DNA from: Azospirillum sp. TSH58
GTDB taxonomy: Bacteria; Pseudomonadota; Alphaproteobacteria; Azospirillales; Azospirillaceae
NCBI RefSeq assembly: GCF_003119115.1
Contig: NZ_CP022367.1
Coordinates: 1,291,001-1,355,000, forward strand
DNA length: 64,000 nucleotides
Direction of reading: 5' to 3'
Shown here: piece after piece, positions 16,248 through 24,843 of the stretch
Layout of the letters: each line of letters starts with the position of its first letter
Position numbering within the stretch: position 1 is the first letter of the stretch
Notes under the pieces: model-generated
Databases searched by the model: none
Told to the model about the DNA's origin: nothing
The model's input: only the letters and a program-made list of their open reading frames with translations
Translations under genes and position numbers: made by a program

Positions 16248-17312
16248 GTGGCAGGGGAAAGACAGATCGGCCTGGAAACACGGATCGGCCTGGAAACACA
16301 GATCGGGTTAACGGCGGCCATCGTTTCGGTGAGGGTTTCCTCGGCGAACGGCGCCGAGCCGCGCGTGGTGACCGTGCGCAGCGGTTTCGAGATCCCCGAA
16401 TCGCACCGCCGCGGCGACGAGCCGCCGCCCCACCGCGACGCCCTGCCGGGCGCGCCCTTCGATCCCGAACGCTTCCGCACCCTTCAGGACGGCCTGCGGG
16501 CGGTGGCGGAGGACGCGGCCGGGCTGACCCTGCGTTATGTGGAGCAGCTCTACAGCTTCGGCGACCGCTACCGCGACCCGCACGAGCTGTTCGGCGGCCC
16601 GCGCTCCCTGGTGGTCGGCTATCTGGCGCTGCTGCGCGAGGCGCCGCTGCGCATCGACGGGGCGGAGTGGCGCGGCCTGTACGAGTTCTTTCCCTGGGAG
16701 GACTGGCGCGAATCGCCGCCGGCGCTGCTCGATTCGGTGATCCGCCCGGCGCTGGCCCGCTGGATCGCCGCGGCGCCGGACGACCCCGCCCGCGCCCGCC
16801 GCGGCGAGCGCGCCCGCATGGCCTTCGCCCTGGACGGCGGGGAGTGGGATTCCGAACGGGTGCTGGAGCGCTACGAGTTGCTCTACGAGGCCGGGCTGGT
16901 CGTGGAGGCGTTCCGCGACCACGATCTGGCCCGCCGCGCGGGGGTGGAGGAGCGGACGGTGCGGCTGGAGATGCCCCGCGCGCTGGGCCGCCCGATGGCG
17001 CGCGACGGCCGCCGCGTCCTGGCGACGGCGCTGGAGCGGCTGCGCGGCAAGCTGAAATACCGCCCCATCGTGTTCGAGCTGCTGCCCCCGACCTTCACCC
17101 TGCACCAGCTTCAGCAGGTGGTTGAGGCGCTGTCCGGCGAGCGGCTGCACAAGCAGAATTTCCGGCGCCTGATGATCTCCGGCGGACTGGTGGAGCCGAC
17201 CGGCCAGTATGAGAGCCAGACCGGCGGGCGCCCCGCCGAACTGTACCGCTTCCGCCGCAGCGCCATCCTTGAGCGCACCAGCACGGGGGCCATCGCCGCC
17301 CCGGAGGATTGA
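16248..17312 (+). CDS. NrtR-type regulator with non-catalytic NUDIX-like domain
   Basis: About 354 residues from the GTG at 16248, with GGAGG ten bases upstream; the frame stays open to 16125, so the start is uncertain. The C-terminal ~70 residues fit the NrtR winged helix: PPTFTLHQLQQVVEALSGER, HKQNFRRLMISGGLVEPTGQ, then GGRPAELYRF. The N part (RTLQDGLRAVAEDAAGLTLR, VEQLYSFGDRYRDP) matches the NUDIX-like region, but the catalytic NUDIX box is not recognisable, as in regulators that only bind an ADP-ribose-type ligand. The target operon is unknown; no NAD genes are adjacent. Near the start an 18-bp unit is tandemly repeated (16265-16300), giving the odd peptide IGLETRIGLETQIGL. Confidence 0.78.
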   Translation: MAGERQIGLETRIGLETQIGLTAAIVSVRVSSANGAEPRVVTVRSGFEIPESHRRGDEPPPHRDALPGAPFDPERFRTLQDGLRAVAEDAAGLTLRYVEQLYSFGDRYRDPHELFGGPRSLVVGYLALLREAPLRIDGAEWRGLYEFFPWEDWRESPPALLDSVIRPALARWIAAAPDDPARARRGERARMAFALDGGEWDSERVLERYELLYEAGLVVEAFRDHDLARRAGVEERTVRLEMPRALGRPMARDGRRVLATALERLRGKLKYRPIVFELLPPTFTLHQLQQVVEALSGERLHKQNFRRLMISGGLVEPTGQYESQTGGRPAELYRFRRSAILERTSTGAIAAPED

Positions 17313-17384
17313 CCATCCCTGAATTGGGGGTATCCTGCCACCAAAGCCAAGGCCACCAAAGCCAAAGAAGGGGAGCGAAAGCGC

Positions 17385-17882
17385 ATGACCGACTTCGACA
17401 GCACCTGCGACCTCTACGACCGGTTCGAGAAGACTGCCCGCGTCGCCGACCCCGTCTTCCACGATTTCGGCCAACGTCGCAAATTCAGCGGCGCCGCGGT
17501 GACCGTGAAGTGCTTCGAGGACAATTCCCGCGTCAAGGAGACGCTGGGCACGCCGGGGCAAGGCAAGGTGCTGGTGGTCGACGGCGGCGGCGGCGTGCGC
17601 GCGGCCCTGATGGGCGACCTGATCGCCAAGGACGCGGTGAAGAACGGCTGGGAGGGCGTGGTCATCCACGGCTGCGTCCGCGACGCCGCGGTGCTCGCCA
17701 CGCTGGACCTGGGCATCAAGGCGCTGGCGGCGATCCCGCGCAAGACCGTCCGCAACGGCGAGGGGCAGAGGGACCTGCCGGTGACGCTGGCCGGCATCCG
17801 GATCAATCCCGGCGATCTGGTCTTCGCCGACGAGGACGGGGTGCTGGTGCTGACTCCCGAGGAGTTCGGCGCGACCGCGTGA
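17385..17882 (+). CDS. rraA: RraA-family protein (RNase E regulator / HMG aldolase fold)
   Basis: 165 residues, close to the 161 of E. coli RraA. It starts MTDFDSTCDLYDRFEKTARV and keeps the family core VTVKCFEDN, GKVLVVDGGGGVRAAL, GDLIAKDAVKNGWEGVVIHG and the CVRD motif. In E. coli the protein inhibits RNase E; related members are class II aldolases whose G-x20-R-D-like residues bind metal, so activity could be either. AAGGGGAG precedes the start. The leader contains a 15-bp tandem duplication (17337-17366). It lies 72 bases after the NrtR-type gene on the same strand and 71 bases before a P-loop kinase. Confidence 0.9.
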   Translation: MTDFDSTCDLYDRFEKTARVADPVFHDFGQRRKFSGAAVTVKCFEDNSRVKETLGTPGQGKVLVVDGGGGVRAALMGDLIAKDAVKNGWEGVVIHGCVRDAAVLATLDLGIKALAAIPRKTVRNGEGQRDLPVTLAGIRINPGDLVFADEDGVLVLTPEEFGATA

Positions 17883-17953
17883 CGGGCGTTGAACGGGACG
17901 CAACCTCGGCCATGGAGACCGGCCGTGAGGCCCAGCCATGAGGAGTGTGGCGC

Positions 17954-18484
17954 ATGCTGATCGTCTTCGGCGGGCTACCTGGAACCGGCAAGACGACGAT
18001 TGGCCGTGCGTTGGCGCGACGGCTTGGCGCGTTTCATCTGCGGATCGACACGATCGAACAGGCGATTCGCGCAGCCGGCGGCGCCGACGACCCGGTCGGC
18101 CCACAAGGCTATCTGGTCGCCTACGCCCTGGCCGGCGACAATCTCGGGCTTGGCGCCACCGTCGTCGCGGATTCGGTCAATCCTATCCGGGTCACGCGCG
18201 AGGCATGGCGCGCCACGGCGCTTCGGGCCGGCGTGCCGTTGGTCGAGGTGGAGATCGTGTGCTCGGACCCGGCCGAGCACCGGCACCGGGTCGAAACCCG
18301 TCACAGCGACATCGCCGGGCACCGTCCGCCCTCCTGGGCGGCGGTGGTGGGCCGGACCTACGAGCCTTGGGACGAGGCGGACGCCGTCGTCGATACGGCG
18401 GGCCGCGACGTCGACGCCTGCGTCGCGGCGATACTGGCGGTTTTGCCGACCCGTCCGCTCCATGGGAGCGGGCGCCGGCCGTGA
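17954..18484 (+). CDS. P-loop kinase (AAA_33-type small-molecule kinase)
   Basis: 176 residues from the ATG at 17954; AGGAG is 8 bases upstream, while an in-frame GTG at 17945 overlaps that site. Walker A is GGLPGTGKTTIG at the very N terminus; the LID/switch region reads VVADSVNPIRVTREAWRATA, and the Walker-B-like strand is GATVVADSV. The layout fits zeta-toxin-like or gluconate/chloramphenicol-phosphotransferase-like kinases that phosphorylate a small substrate with ATP. No antitoxin gene is adjacent, so a toxin role is unlikely. The substrate cannot be named. Confidence 0.85.
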   Translation: MLIVFGGLPGTGKTTIGRALARRLGAFHLRIDTIEQAIRAAGGADDPVGPQGYLVAYALAGDNLGLGATVVADSVNPIRVTREAWRATALRAGVPLVEVEIVCSDPAEHRHRVETRHSDIAGHRPPSWAAVVGRTYEPWDEADAVVDTAGRDVDACVAAILAVLPTRPLHGSGRRP

Positions 18485-18491
18485 GGTGGGA

Positions 18492-18782
18492 TCAGCCCGC
18501 CACCTTCTCCCAGCCCATCTTCTGGTACCGGTATTCCAGGATCGTTGGCGCCGCGCAGGCGTAGCCGACCCAGACGCCCAGCGTCATCAGGGCACCGACC
18601 GGCCACAGCGGGATGGAGATGAGGATGAGCGCCGCGTGGATCGCGGCGTGCAGCCACTCGGCCTTTTTCGCGAAATAGACGGGACCGAGCAGAAAGGCCC
18701 AGAGGATCTCGCGGTTGGTCACCGCCTCCCGCTGGCCGTTCGTGGGATTCTCGAACACCATCCCGGACGGAGCCGCCGCCAT
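18492..18782 (-). CDS. Small two-to-three-helix membrane protein, unknown
   Basis: 96 residues; GGGAGG is 6 bases before the ATG at 18782. The N terminus is polar (MAAAPSGMVFENPTNGQREA), then REILWAFLLGPVYFAKKAEW, a helix HAALILISIPLWPVGALMTL, and a third segment GVWVGYACAAPTILEYRYQK. The pattern of an aromatic-rich YxxKxxW segment before two helices resembles DUF2628-like small membrane proteins, but I cannot assign it firmly. It is convergent with the P-loop kinase (7-base gap). No function can be given. Confidence 0.75.
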   Translation of the reverse strand: MAAAPSGMVFENPTNGQREAVTNREILWAFLLGPVYFAKKAEWLHAAIHAALILISIPLWPVGALMTLGVWVGYACAAPTILEYRYQKMGWEKVAG

Positions 18783-18903
18783 CCCTGCCTCCCTTTGGTT
18801 GTTTGATTCTATTTGGGGAGGCAGTCTGGACGACGGCGGCCCGGCCTGTCGAGGTCGAAACGGCCTTTTTCCGGATGGTGGAGACGGCGCCCTGACGGAT
18901 GGA

Positions 18904-19284
18904 TCAGGTCGCCGCTCCGCTCCGCCCGGCCTGCGCCATGGCCAGGAAGCGCCGGCACTGCTGTTCGCGGTCGTAGCCGAGCAGCGTGCCGAGGATGAAA
19001 TCCTCCTCCGGCGTCAGCTGGTTCAAGGGCTTGCGCACCACGCTGCGCACCATCGCGACGCAGGCCGGGTTGCCGAAGAAGACGTTGACCTTGGCTTCGG
19101 TCACCGTCTGGACGTGGTAGTCGACGAAGCGTTCGGCCAGCTTGCGGGTCACCGCGTCGGCGTCCCGCGTGCTGAGCGTCATCATGACCATGGGCCGGAC
19201 GCCCTTGCTGTACTCGTACAGATGGTGGCCGAGCAGGTGGACGGGCATGGCCAACCCGTTTTGGGCCAGCCCATCATCGGGCAT
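18904..19284 (-). CDS. DUF2023 family protein, flavodoxin companion
   Basis: 126 residues from the ATG at 19284, whose ATGA overlaps the flavodoxin stop codon, so the two are translationally coupled. The sequence has the DUF2023 pattern LLGHHLYEYSKGVRPMVMMT near the N terminus and VNVFFGNPACVAMVRSVV, with LTPEEDFILGTLLGYDREQQ near the C terminus. The family is known mainly for occurring beside flavodoxin genes; its activity is not established. Regulation should follow the flavodoxin promoter, which has a Fur-like box. Confidence 0.88.
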   Translation of the reverse strand: MPDDGLAQNGLAMPVHLLGHHLYEYSKGVRPMVMMTLSTRDADAVTRKLAERFVDYHVQTVTEAKVNVFFGNPACVAMVRSVVRKPLNQLTPEEDFILGTLLGYDREQQCRRFLAMAQAGRSGAAT

Positions 19285-19766
19285 CACGCCAGCTGGCTGA
19301 TCCATGCGGTGATCCGTTTGTCGGTTTGGGAGGACTGGTTGTCCTGGTCGAGCGCCAGCCCGACGAACCGCCCGTCACGCTCGGCGGTGGAGCCCGAATG
19401 CTCGTAGCCGGCGGTGTCGGTGAAGCCGACGACGACCCCGCCCTGCGCCACCACCTGATCGTAGAGCGTGCCCATGGCGTCCACGAAGGACTCCGGATAG
19501 GTCACCTGATCGCCGGTGCCGAACAGGGCGACCTTCTTGCCGTTCAGGTTGGCCGCCTTCAGCGTGCCGAAATTGGCCTCCCAGTCGCATTGCAGGTCGC
19601 CCACCCCATAGGTCGGCGCTCCGAGGATCAGCAGGTCGCAATTCTCGAAATCCGCGGCGGAGGCGCGCGCGATATCGACGGTCTTTCCCTGAATCTTCTT
19701 CGCGATGCGCGAGGCGACCGCCTTGGTCGCGCCGCCGTCGGAGCCGTAGATGATCGTGACGTTCAT
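19284..19766 (-). CDS. Flavodoxin
   Basis: 160 residues from the ATG at 19766. The FMN phosphate loop is YGSDGGATKAVA, where the usual T-G-T/N-T-E is replaced by S-D-G-G-A-T, as in many flavodoxins with a DUF2023 partner. The 60s loop is GAPTYGVGDLQCDWE with the flavin-stacking aromatics, and the 90s loop GTGDQVTYPESFVDAMG. It carries single electrons in place of ferredoxin, for example to nitrogenase or reductive enzymes. A Fur-like box at 19844-19868 suggests expression when iron is scarce. It is the first gene of a two-gene operon with the DUF2023 gene. Confidence 0.93.
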   Translation of the reverse strand: MNVTIIYGSDGGATKAVASRIAKKIQGKTVDIARASAADFENCDLLILGAPTYGVGDLQCDWEANFGTLKAANLNGKKVALFGTGDQVTYPESFVDAMGTLYDQVVAQGGVVVGFTDTAGYEHSGSTAERDGRFVGLALDQDNQSSQTDKRITAWISQLA

Positions 19767-19843
19767 GGTCTCTCTCTGGGCAATCCTGTGGGCCAATCGG
19801 ATCAGGGCCGGCAACCAAAGGCGGGAACGTCCGGCCTGCATCG

Positions 19844-19868
19844 AATGATAATAAGAATGATTCGCATT
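19844..19868. promoter_or_regulatory. Fur-like box upstream of flavodoxin
   Basis: AATGATAATAAGAATGATTC continues to GCATT: an AT-rich island with overlapping GATAAT / ATGATT hexamers resembling the Fur consensus GATAATGATTCTCATTATC. It lies 78 bases upstream of the flavodoxin ATG at 19766, the only gene it faces. Iron-responsive repression is the expected use. Confidence 0.65.
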
Positions 19869-19949
19869 TGCAATATGACCATGAAGCGTTTGTGGGAATT
19901 CTGCGAAGGGAGAGCCGCGCCGTCGGGGACGGCGCGGCGTGCCGGAGGG

Positions 19950-21155
19950 TCAGGGCGCCTTGTGCGGGGAGACATTGGGCAGAAGCGCGGCGAACAGGCC
20001 GAGCAGGGGCACGACCGAGCAGGCCTGGAAGACGAAGCCGATGCCCTGCCAGTCGGCCAGGACGCCGAGGCCGGCGGCGGCCACGCCGCCGATCCCGAAG
20101 GCCAGACCGAAGAACAGGCCGGACACCATGCCGACGCGGCCGGGCATCAGCTCCTGCGCGTAGACGATGATGGCGGGGAAGGCCGAGGCCAGCGCCAGCC
20201 CGATCACCGCGCTGAGCACGATCGTCGCCGTCAGCCCGACATGGGGCAGCAGCAGCGTGAAGGGCAGGATGCCAAGGATGGACACCCAGATGACTGTCTT
20301 GCGCCCGATCCGGTCGCCGACCGGCCCGCCGATGATCGTGCCCGTCGCGACCGCCGCCAGGAAGACGAACAGGCAGAGCTGCGCCGAATCCGGCGCCAGG
20401 GCGAAGCGCTCCATCAGGAAGAAGGTGTAGTAGCTGGTGAGGCTGGCCAGATAGACGTATTTGGACAGGATCAGCACCATCAGCACGGCCAGCGCCCGGT
20501 TCACCTGCCCGCTGGTCAGGCCGGGGTGACGGACCGCGGCGCCGCGGCGGACCGGGCGGGCGTGGTCGCTGCGGGCGTACCAGCGCCCGATGCCGGTCAG
20601 CAGGGCCATGCCGCCCAGGGCGGCCAGCGCGAACCAGGACAGGCTTTCCTGCCCGCGCGGCAGGATGATGTAGGCGGCCAGCAGCGGCCCCAGCGCCGAC
20701 CCGGCGTTGCCGCCCACCTGGAACAGCGACTGCGCCAGCCCGTGCGCGCCGCCGGAGGCCAGACGGGCGATCCGCGACGCCTCCGGATGGAAGACCGAGG
20801 AGCCGAGGCCCAGCAGGGTCGCCCCGATCAGCAGCGCCGCGTAGTTCGGCGCGAAGGCCAGCGTGACCAGCCCGACCAGCGACGCCCCCATGCCGATGGT
20901 CAGGGAGTAGGGCGCCGGCCGCCGGTCGGTGGCGAGCCCGATGATCGGCTGAAGCAGCGAGGCGGTGATCTGGTAGATCAGGGTGAGCAGGCCGATCTGC
21001 GCGAAGCTGAGGTCGAATCCGCCCTTCAGGATCGGATAGATCGCTGGCAGCAGGGACTGGATCAGGTCGTTCAGCAGATGGCAGACGCTGATCGTCCCCA
21101 GGACGGGCAGGGCCGTCCCCCCGGCCTTGGGCCGGGACAGGGTGGTGTCGGTCAC
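19950..21155 (-). CDS. MFS transporter, fosmidomycin-resistance (Fsr)-like
   Basis: 401 residues with twelve predicted helices. Fsr-type features are the N-terminal VLGTISVCHLLNDLIQSLLP, the loop PIIGLATDRRPAPYSLTIGM, and GLGSSVFHPEASRIARLASG, where FHPEA is characteristic of the Fsr branch. The second half carries the MFS loop GGPVGDRIGRKTVIWVSILG. Members export fosmidomycin and other compounds; the real substrate here is unknown. It is divergent from the AraC regulator at 21296, which is probably its controller. A 17-bp near repeat (TGGCGCTTGG at 21172 and 21189) lies in the shared promoter region. Confidence 0.9.
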   Translation of the reverse strand: MTDTTLSRPKAGGTALPVLGTISVCHLLNDLIQSLLPAIYPILKGGFDLSFAQIGLLTLIYQITASLLQPIIGLATDRRPAPYSLTIGMGASLVGLVTLAFAPNYAALLIGATLLGLGSSVFHPEASRIARLASGGAHGLAQSLFQVGGNAGSALGPLLAAYIILPRGQESLSWFALAALGGMALLTGIGRWYARSDHARPVRRGAAVRHPGLTSGQVNRALAVLMVLILSKYVYLASLTSYYTFFLMERFALAPDSAQLCLFVFLAAVATGTIIGGPVGDRIGRKTVIWVSILGILPFTLLLPHVGLTATIVLSAVIGLALASAFPAIIVYAQELMPGRVGMVSGLFFGLAFGIGGVAAAGLGVLADWQGIGFVFQACSVVPLLGLFAALLPNVSPHKAP

Positions 21156-21295
21156 GAAAGGAAGCCTTTTCTGGCGCTTGGCCGGGTTTGGCGCTTGGCT
21201 GGCGGGCGGCGCGTTGCTTGGTGTGGAGCAACAGCCTATGGTGGGCGGCGGCGGCCTGCCACCGCGGTCAGGCCGATTTCTTACGAGACTGGGCC

Positions 21296-22096
21296 ATGGT
21301 CCGGAACCTGCGCATCGACACGGTCGAGGAGTCGCCCAGCCCGCTCATCGCCCTGGGGCAGGACCATGCGGATGGCACCCGGCTGGCCGCCCACACGCAC
21401 CGGCGCGGGCAGTTGCTGTCCGGGGCGACGGGGACGCTGGTGCTGTCCACCGCCCAGGGGCGCTGGGTGATGCCGCCCCATTGCGGGCTGTGGATTCCGC
21501 CGGGCGTCCCGCACGAGGTCCGCATGATCGGGATGGTCATGACGCGGAGCCTCTATCTCGCCCCCGCGCTGGCCGACACCATGCCGGGCCGTTGCGAGGT
21601 GGTGGCGCTGTCGCCCTTCTTCCGCAGCCTGATCGGGCGGGCGCTCGACGTGCCGGTGGACTACGACCCGCAGAGCCACGACGGCGCGGTGATGGCCCTG
21701 CTTCTGCACGAGATGCGGCGTCTGCCGGTGGAGCCGCTGTCGCTGCCCTTTCCCGCCCACGCCGCCCTGGCGGAGCGCTGCCGGCGGTTCCTCCAGGAGC
21801 CGACGATCCAGGCGACGATCGAGGCGTGGAGCGACGGTCTGGGCATGAGCCGCCGCAACTTCACCCGGCTGTTCCGGCGCGAGACGGGGCTGAGCTTCGT
21901 GGAATGGCGCCAGCAGGCCTGTCTGGTCTCCGCCCTGCCGCGGCTGGTCGCCGGGGTTCCGGTGACGACGGTCGCGCTGGACCTCGGCTACGACAACCCG
22001 GCGGCCTTCACGACGATGTTCAAACGGACGCTGGGGGCTTCGCCGCGCGCTTATCTGGCGAAGGCTGGAACTCATGGTCCGGAGCGTTCGGACTGA
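21296..22096 (+). CDS. AraC-family regulator with cupin N domain
   Basis: 266 residues from the ATG at 21296 (MVRNLRIDTVEESPSPLIAL). The N half is a cupin (HTHRRGQLLSGATGTLVLST, WIPPGVPHEV) and the C-terminal AraC pair of helix-turn-helices ends VALDLGYDNPAAFTTMFKRT followed by LGASPRAYL. This architecture matches the AraC regulators that sit divergently to Fsr-like MFS pumps. It probably senses a pump substrate. The longer frame starting at 21188 runs through the shared promoter region and is rejected as start. A strong terminator follows at 22137. Confidence 0.9.
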   Translation: MVRNLRIDTVEESPSPLIALGQDHADGTRLAAHTHRRGQLLSGATGTLVLSTAQGRWVMPPHCGLWIPPGVPHEVRMIGMVMTRSLYLAPALADTMPGRCEVVALSPFFRSLIGRALDVPVDYDPQSHDGAVMALLLHEMRRLPVEPLSLPFPAHAALAERCRRFLQEPTIQATIEAWSDGLGMSRRNFTRLFRRETGLSFVEWRQQACLVSALPRLVAGVPVTTVALDLGYDNPAAFTTMFKRTLGASPRAYLAKAGTHGPERSD

Positions 22097-22136
22097 GGCT
22101 CTCTGTGTCTCTGTGGTTCAGATCCCGAGGCCGAAG

Positions 22137-22177
22137 ATGAAAAGCCCCGCCGGAGCGATTCCGGCGGGGCTTTTCAT
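22137..22177. terminator. Strong bidirectional terminator between araC-type gene and acnB
   Basis: A near-perfect inverted repeat of 18-bp arms (ATGAAAAGCCCCGCCGGA and its complement) has a 5-base loop, with an A run and T run on either side. It separates convergent genes and can stop transcripts from both. Confidence 0.92.
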
Positions 22178-22194
22178 CAACGCGGAAGTCCTCG

Positions 22195-22252
22195 CACCCG
22201 GCCCCCCTCCCGGCCTCCCCCCGCTTGTGCGGGGGGAAGGGGAAGAGGTGCG
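22195..22252. repeat. Palindromic GC-rich repeat element
   Basis: CCCCCGCTTGTGCGGGGG is a hairpin inside a pyrimidine/purine-rich block (CCCCCCTCCC ... GGGGAAGGGGAAGAGG). It resembles single arms of the elements at 29971-30082 and 31865-31955, and lies just past the acnB stop codon. Confidence 0.45.
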
Positions 22253-22257
22253 GGCGA

Positions 22258-24843
22258 TCAGGCGGCGACCGTGTCGGCCACGTCCTGGAACTCCTTGATC
22301 TGGTCGAAGTTCATGTAGCGGTAGATGTCGCCGGCCTTCTGGTTGATGACGCTCACCTGCTCCAGATACTCGGCCGGGGTCGGCAGCTTGCCCAGCAGGG
22401 CGGCCACGGCCGACAGCTCGGCGGAGCCGAGATAGACGCGGGTGTCGATGCCCAGGCGGTTCGGGAAGTTGCGGGTGGAGGTCGAGATGGCCGTCGAGCC
22501 CTTGCGGATCTGCGCCTGGTTGCCCATGCAGAGCGAACAGCCGGGCATCTCCATGCGGGCACCCGACTTGCCGAGAACGCCGTAATAGCCTTCCTCGGTC
22601 AGGATCTGGGCGTCCATCTTGGTCGGCGGGGCGATCCACAGGCGGGTCGGGATGTCGGTCTTCCCGTCCAGGATCTTGCCGGCGGCGCGGAAGTGGCCGA
22701 TGTTGGTCATGCAGGAGCCGATGAAGACCTCGTCGATCTTGTCGCCGGCAACCTCCGACAGCAGCTTCACGTCGTCCGGATCGTTCGGGCAGGCGACGAT
22801 CGGCTCCTTGATGTCGGCCAGATCGATCTCGATCACCGCGGCGTACTCGGCGTCGGCGTCCGGCTCCAGCAGGCTCGGGTTGGCGATCCAGTCCTCCATC
22901 GCCTTGATGCGGCGGCCGAGCGTCCGGGCGTCCTCGTACCCGTTGGCGATCATCCACTTCATCAGGGTGATGTTGGAGCGCATGTACTCGATGATCGGCT
23001 CCTTGTTGAGCCGGACGGTGCAGGCGGCGGCGGACCGCTCGGCCGAGGCGTCGGACAGCTCGAACGCCTGCTCCACCTTCAGCTCGGGCAGACCCTCGAT
23101 CTCCAGGATGCGGCCGGAGAAGATGTTCTTCTTGCCCTTCTTCTCCACCGTCAGCAGGCCCTGGCGGATGGCGTAGAGCGGGATCGCGTTGACGAGGTCA
23201 CGCAGCGTGACGCCCGGCTGCAGCGAGCCCTTGAAGCGGACCAGCACCGATTCCGGCATGTCCAGCGGCATGACGCCGGTGGCCGCGGCGAAGGCGACGA
23301 GGCCCGAGCCGGCGGGGAAGCTGATGCCGATGGGGAAGCGGGTGTGGCTGTCGCCGCCGGTGCCGACGGTGTCGGGCATCAGCAGGCGGTTCAGCCAGGA
23401 GTGGATCACGCCGTCGCCCGGACGCAGGGCGACGCCGCCGCGGGTCGAGATGAAGGTCGGCAGCTCGCGGTGGGTCTTGACGTCCACCAGCTTCGGATAG
23501 GCCGCGGTGTGGCAGAAGGACTGCATGACCAGATCGGCGGAGAAGCCGAGGCAGGCCAGATCCTTCAGCTCGTCGCGGGTCATCGGGCCGGTGGTGTCCT
23601 GCGAGCCGACCGTGGTCATCTTCGGCTCGCAATAGGTGCCCGGACGCACGCCCTGGCCTTCCGGCAGGCCGACCGCGCGGCCGACCATCTTCTGGGCGAG
23701 CGTGAAGCCCTTGCCGCTGTCCACCGGGGAGGACGGCAGGCGGAACAGGGTCGACGGGGCGAGGCCCAGCGCCTCACGCGCACGGGCGGTCAGGCCGCGG
23801 CCGATGATCAGCGGGATGCGGCCGCCGGCGCGCACCTCGTCGAAGATCACGTCGGACTTGACGGTGAACTCGGCGATCACCGCGCCGTTCTTCAGCGCCT
23901 TGCCTTCATACGGGCGCAGCTCGACCGTGTCGCCCGTCTCCATCTGCGAGACGTCGAGTTCGATCGGCAGGGCGCCGGCGTCTTCCATCGTGTTGTAGAA
24001 GATCGGGGCGATCTTGGAGCCCAGGCAGACGCCGCCGAAGCGCTTGTTCGGGACGTAGGGGATGTCCTCGCCCGTCCACCACAGCACGGAGTTGGTGGCC
24101 GACTTGCGCGAGGAGCCGGTGCCGACCACGTCGCCGACATAGGCGACGAGGTTGCCCTTGGCCTTCAGATCCTCAAGCTGCTTGATCGGGCCGCGGACGC
24201 CGGCTTCCTCCGGCACGATGCCGGGGCGCGGGTTCTTCAGCATGGCCAGGGCGTGCAGCGGGATGTCCGGGCGCGACCAGGCGTCCGGGGCCGGGGACAG
24301 GTCGTCGGTGTTGGTCTCGCCCGACACCTTGAAGATGGTCAGCGTCAGGCTGGCCGGGACCTCGGGGCGCGAGGTGAACCACTCGGCGTCGGCCCAGGAT
24401 TGGATCACCGCCTTGGCGTTGGCGTTGCCCTTGTCGGCCAGTTCCTTGACGTCGTGGAAGTAGTCGAACATCAGCAGCGTGGTCTTCAGGCCGGCCGCGG
24501 CGGCCTCGCCGCACTCGGCGTCGCCCAGCAGGTCGATCAGCGGCTTGATGTTGAAGCCGCCGAGCATGGTGCCCAGCAGCTCCGTCGCCTTGACCTTGGA
24601 GATCAGCGGCGAGGTTTCGTTGCCCTTGGCGAGCGAGGCCAGGAAGGCGGCCTTGACCTTGGCGGCGTCGTCGACGCCCGCCGGGACGCGGTGCGTGATG
24701 AGATCGACCAGGACGGCTTCCTCGCCCTGCGGCGGGTTCAGGAGAAGGTCGACCAGCTCCTCGGTCTGCTTGGCCGAAAGCGGCAGCGGGGGAATTCCGA
24801 GCGCGGCACGCTCAGCGACATGCTGGCGGTAAGCTTCAAGCAC
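22258..24843 (-). CDS. acnB: Aconitate hydratase B (bifunctional aconitase / 2-methylisocitrate dehydratase)
   Basis: 861 residues (E. coli AcnB has 865). The N-terminal helical HEAT-like domain (MLEAYRQHVAERAALGIPPL) and swivelling domain precede the catalytic domains, an order unique to AcnB. The three [4Fe-4S] cysteines are at residues 711 (FIGSCMTNIGHF), 769 and 772 (GCSLCMGNQ), within a residue of the E. coli positions. It interconverts citrate and isocitrate in the TCA cycle and, in relatives, acts on 2-methylisocitrate. The gene stands alone. A palindrome at 25065-25081 about 220 bases upstream may bind a GntR-type regulator. Confidence 0.97.
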   Translation of the reverse strand: MLEAYRQHVAERAALGIPPLPLSAKQTEELVDLLLNPPQGEEAVLVDLITHRVPAGVDDAAKVKAAFLASLAKGNETSPLISKVKATELLGTMLGGFNIKPLIDLLGDAECGEAAAAGLKTTLLMFDYFHDVKELADKGNANAKAVIQSWADAEWFTSRPEVPASLTLTIFKVSGETNTDDLSPAPDAWSRPDIPLHALAMLKNPRPGIVPEEAGVRGPIKQLEDLKAKGNLVAYVGDVVGTGSSRKSATNSVLWWTGEDIPYVPNKRFGGVCLGSKIAPIFYNTMEDAGALPIELDVSQMETGDTVELRPYEGKALKNGAVIAEFTVKSDVIFDEVRAGGRIPLIIGRGLTARAREALGLAPSTLFRLPSSPVDSGKGFTLAQKMVGRAVGLPEGQGVRPGTYCEPKMTTVGSQDTTGPMTRDELKDLACLGFSADLVMQSFCHTAAYPKLVDVKTHRELPTFISTRGGVALRPGDGVIHSWLNRLLMPDTVGTGGDSHTRFPIGISFPAGSGLVAFAAATGVMPLDMPESVLVRFKGSLQPGVTLRDLVNAIPLYAIRQGLLTVEKKGKKNIFSGRILEIEGLPELKVEQAFELSDASAERSAAACTVRLNKEPIIEYMRSNITLMKWMIANGYEDARTLGRRIKAMEDWIANPSLLEPDADAEYAAVIEIDLADIKEPIVACPNDPDDVKLLSEVAGDKIDEVFIGSCMTNIGHFRAAGKILDGKTDIPTRLWIAPPTKMDAQILTEEGYYGVLGKSGARMEMPGCSLCMGNQAQIRKGSTAISTSTRNFPNRLGIDTRVYLGSAELSAVAALLGKLPTPAEYLEQVSVINQKAGDIYRYMNFDQIKEFQDVADTVAA

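Noticed and set aside
17954..18484. Zeta-toxin of a toxin-antitoxin pair
   Set aside because: The P-loop fold fits, but no small antitoxin gene is adjacent on either side.
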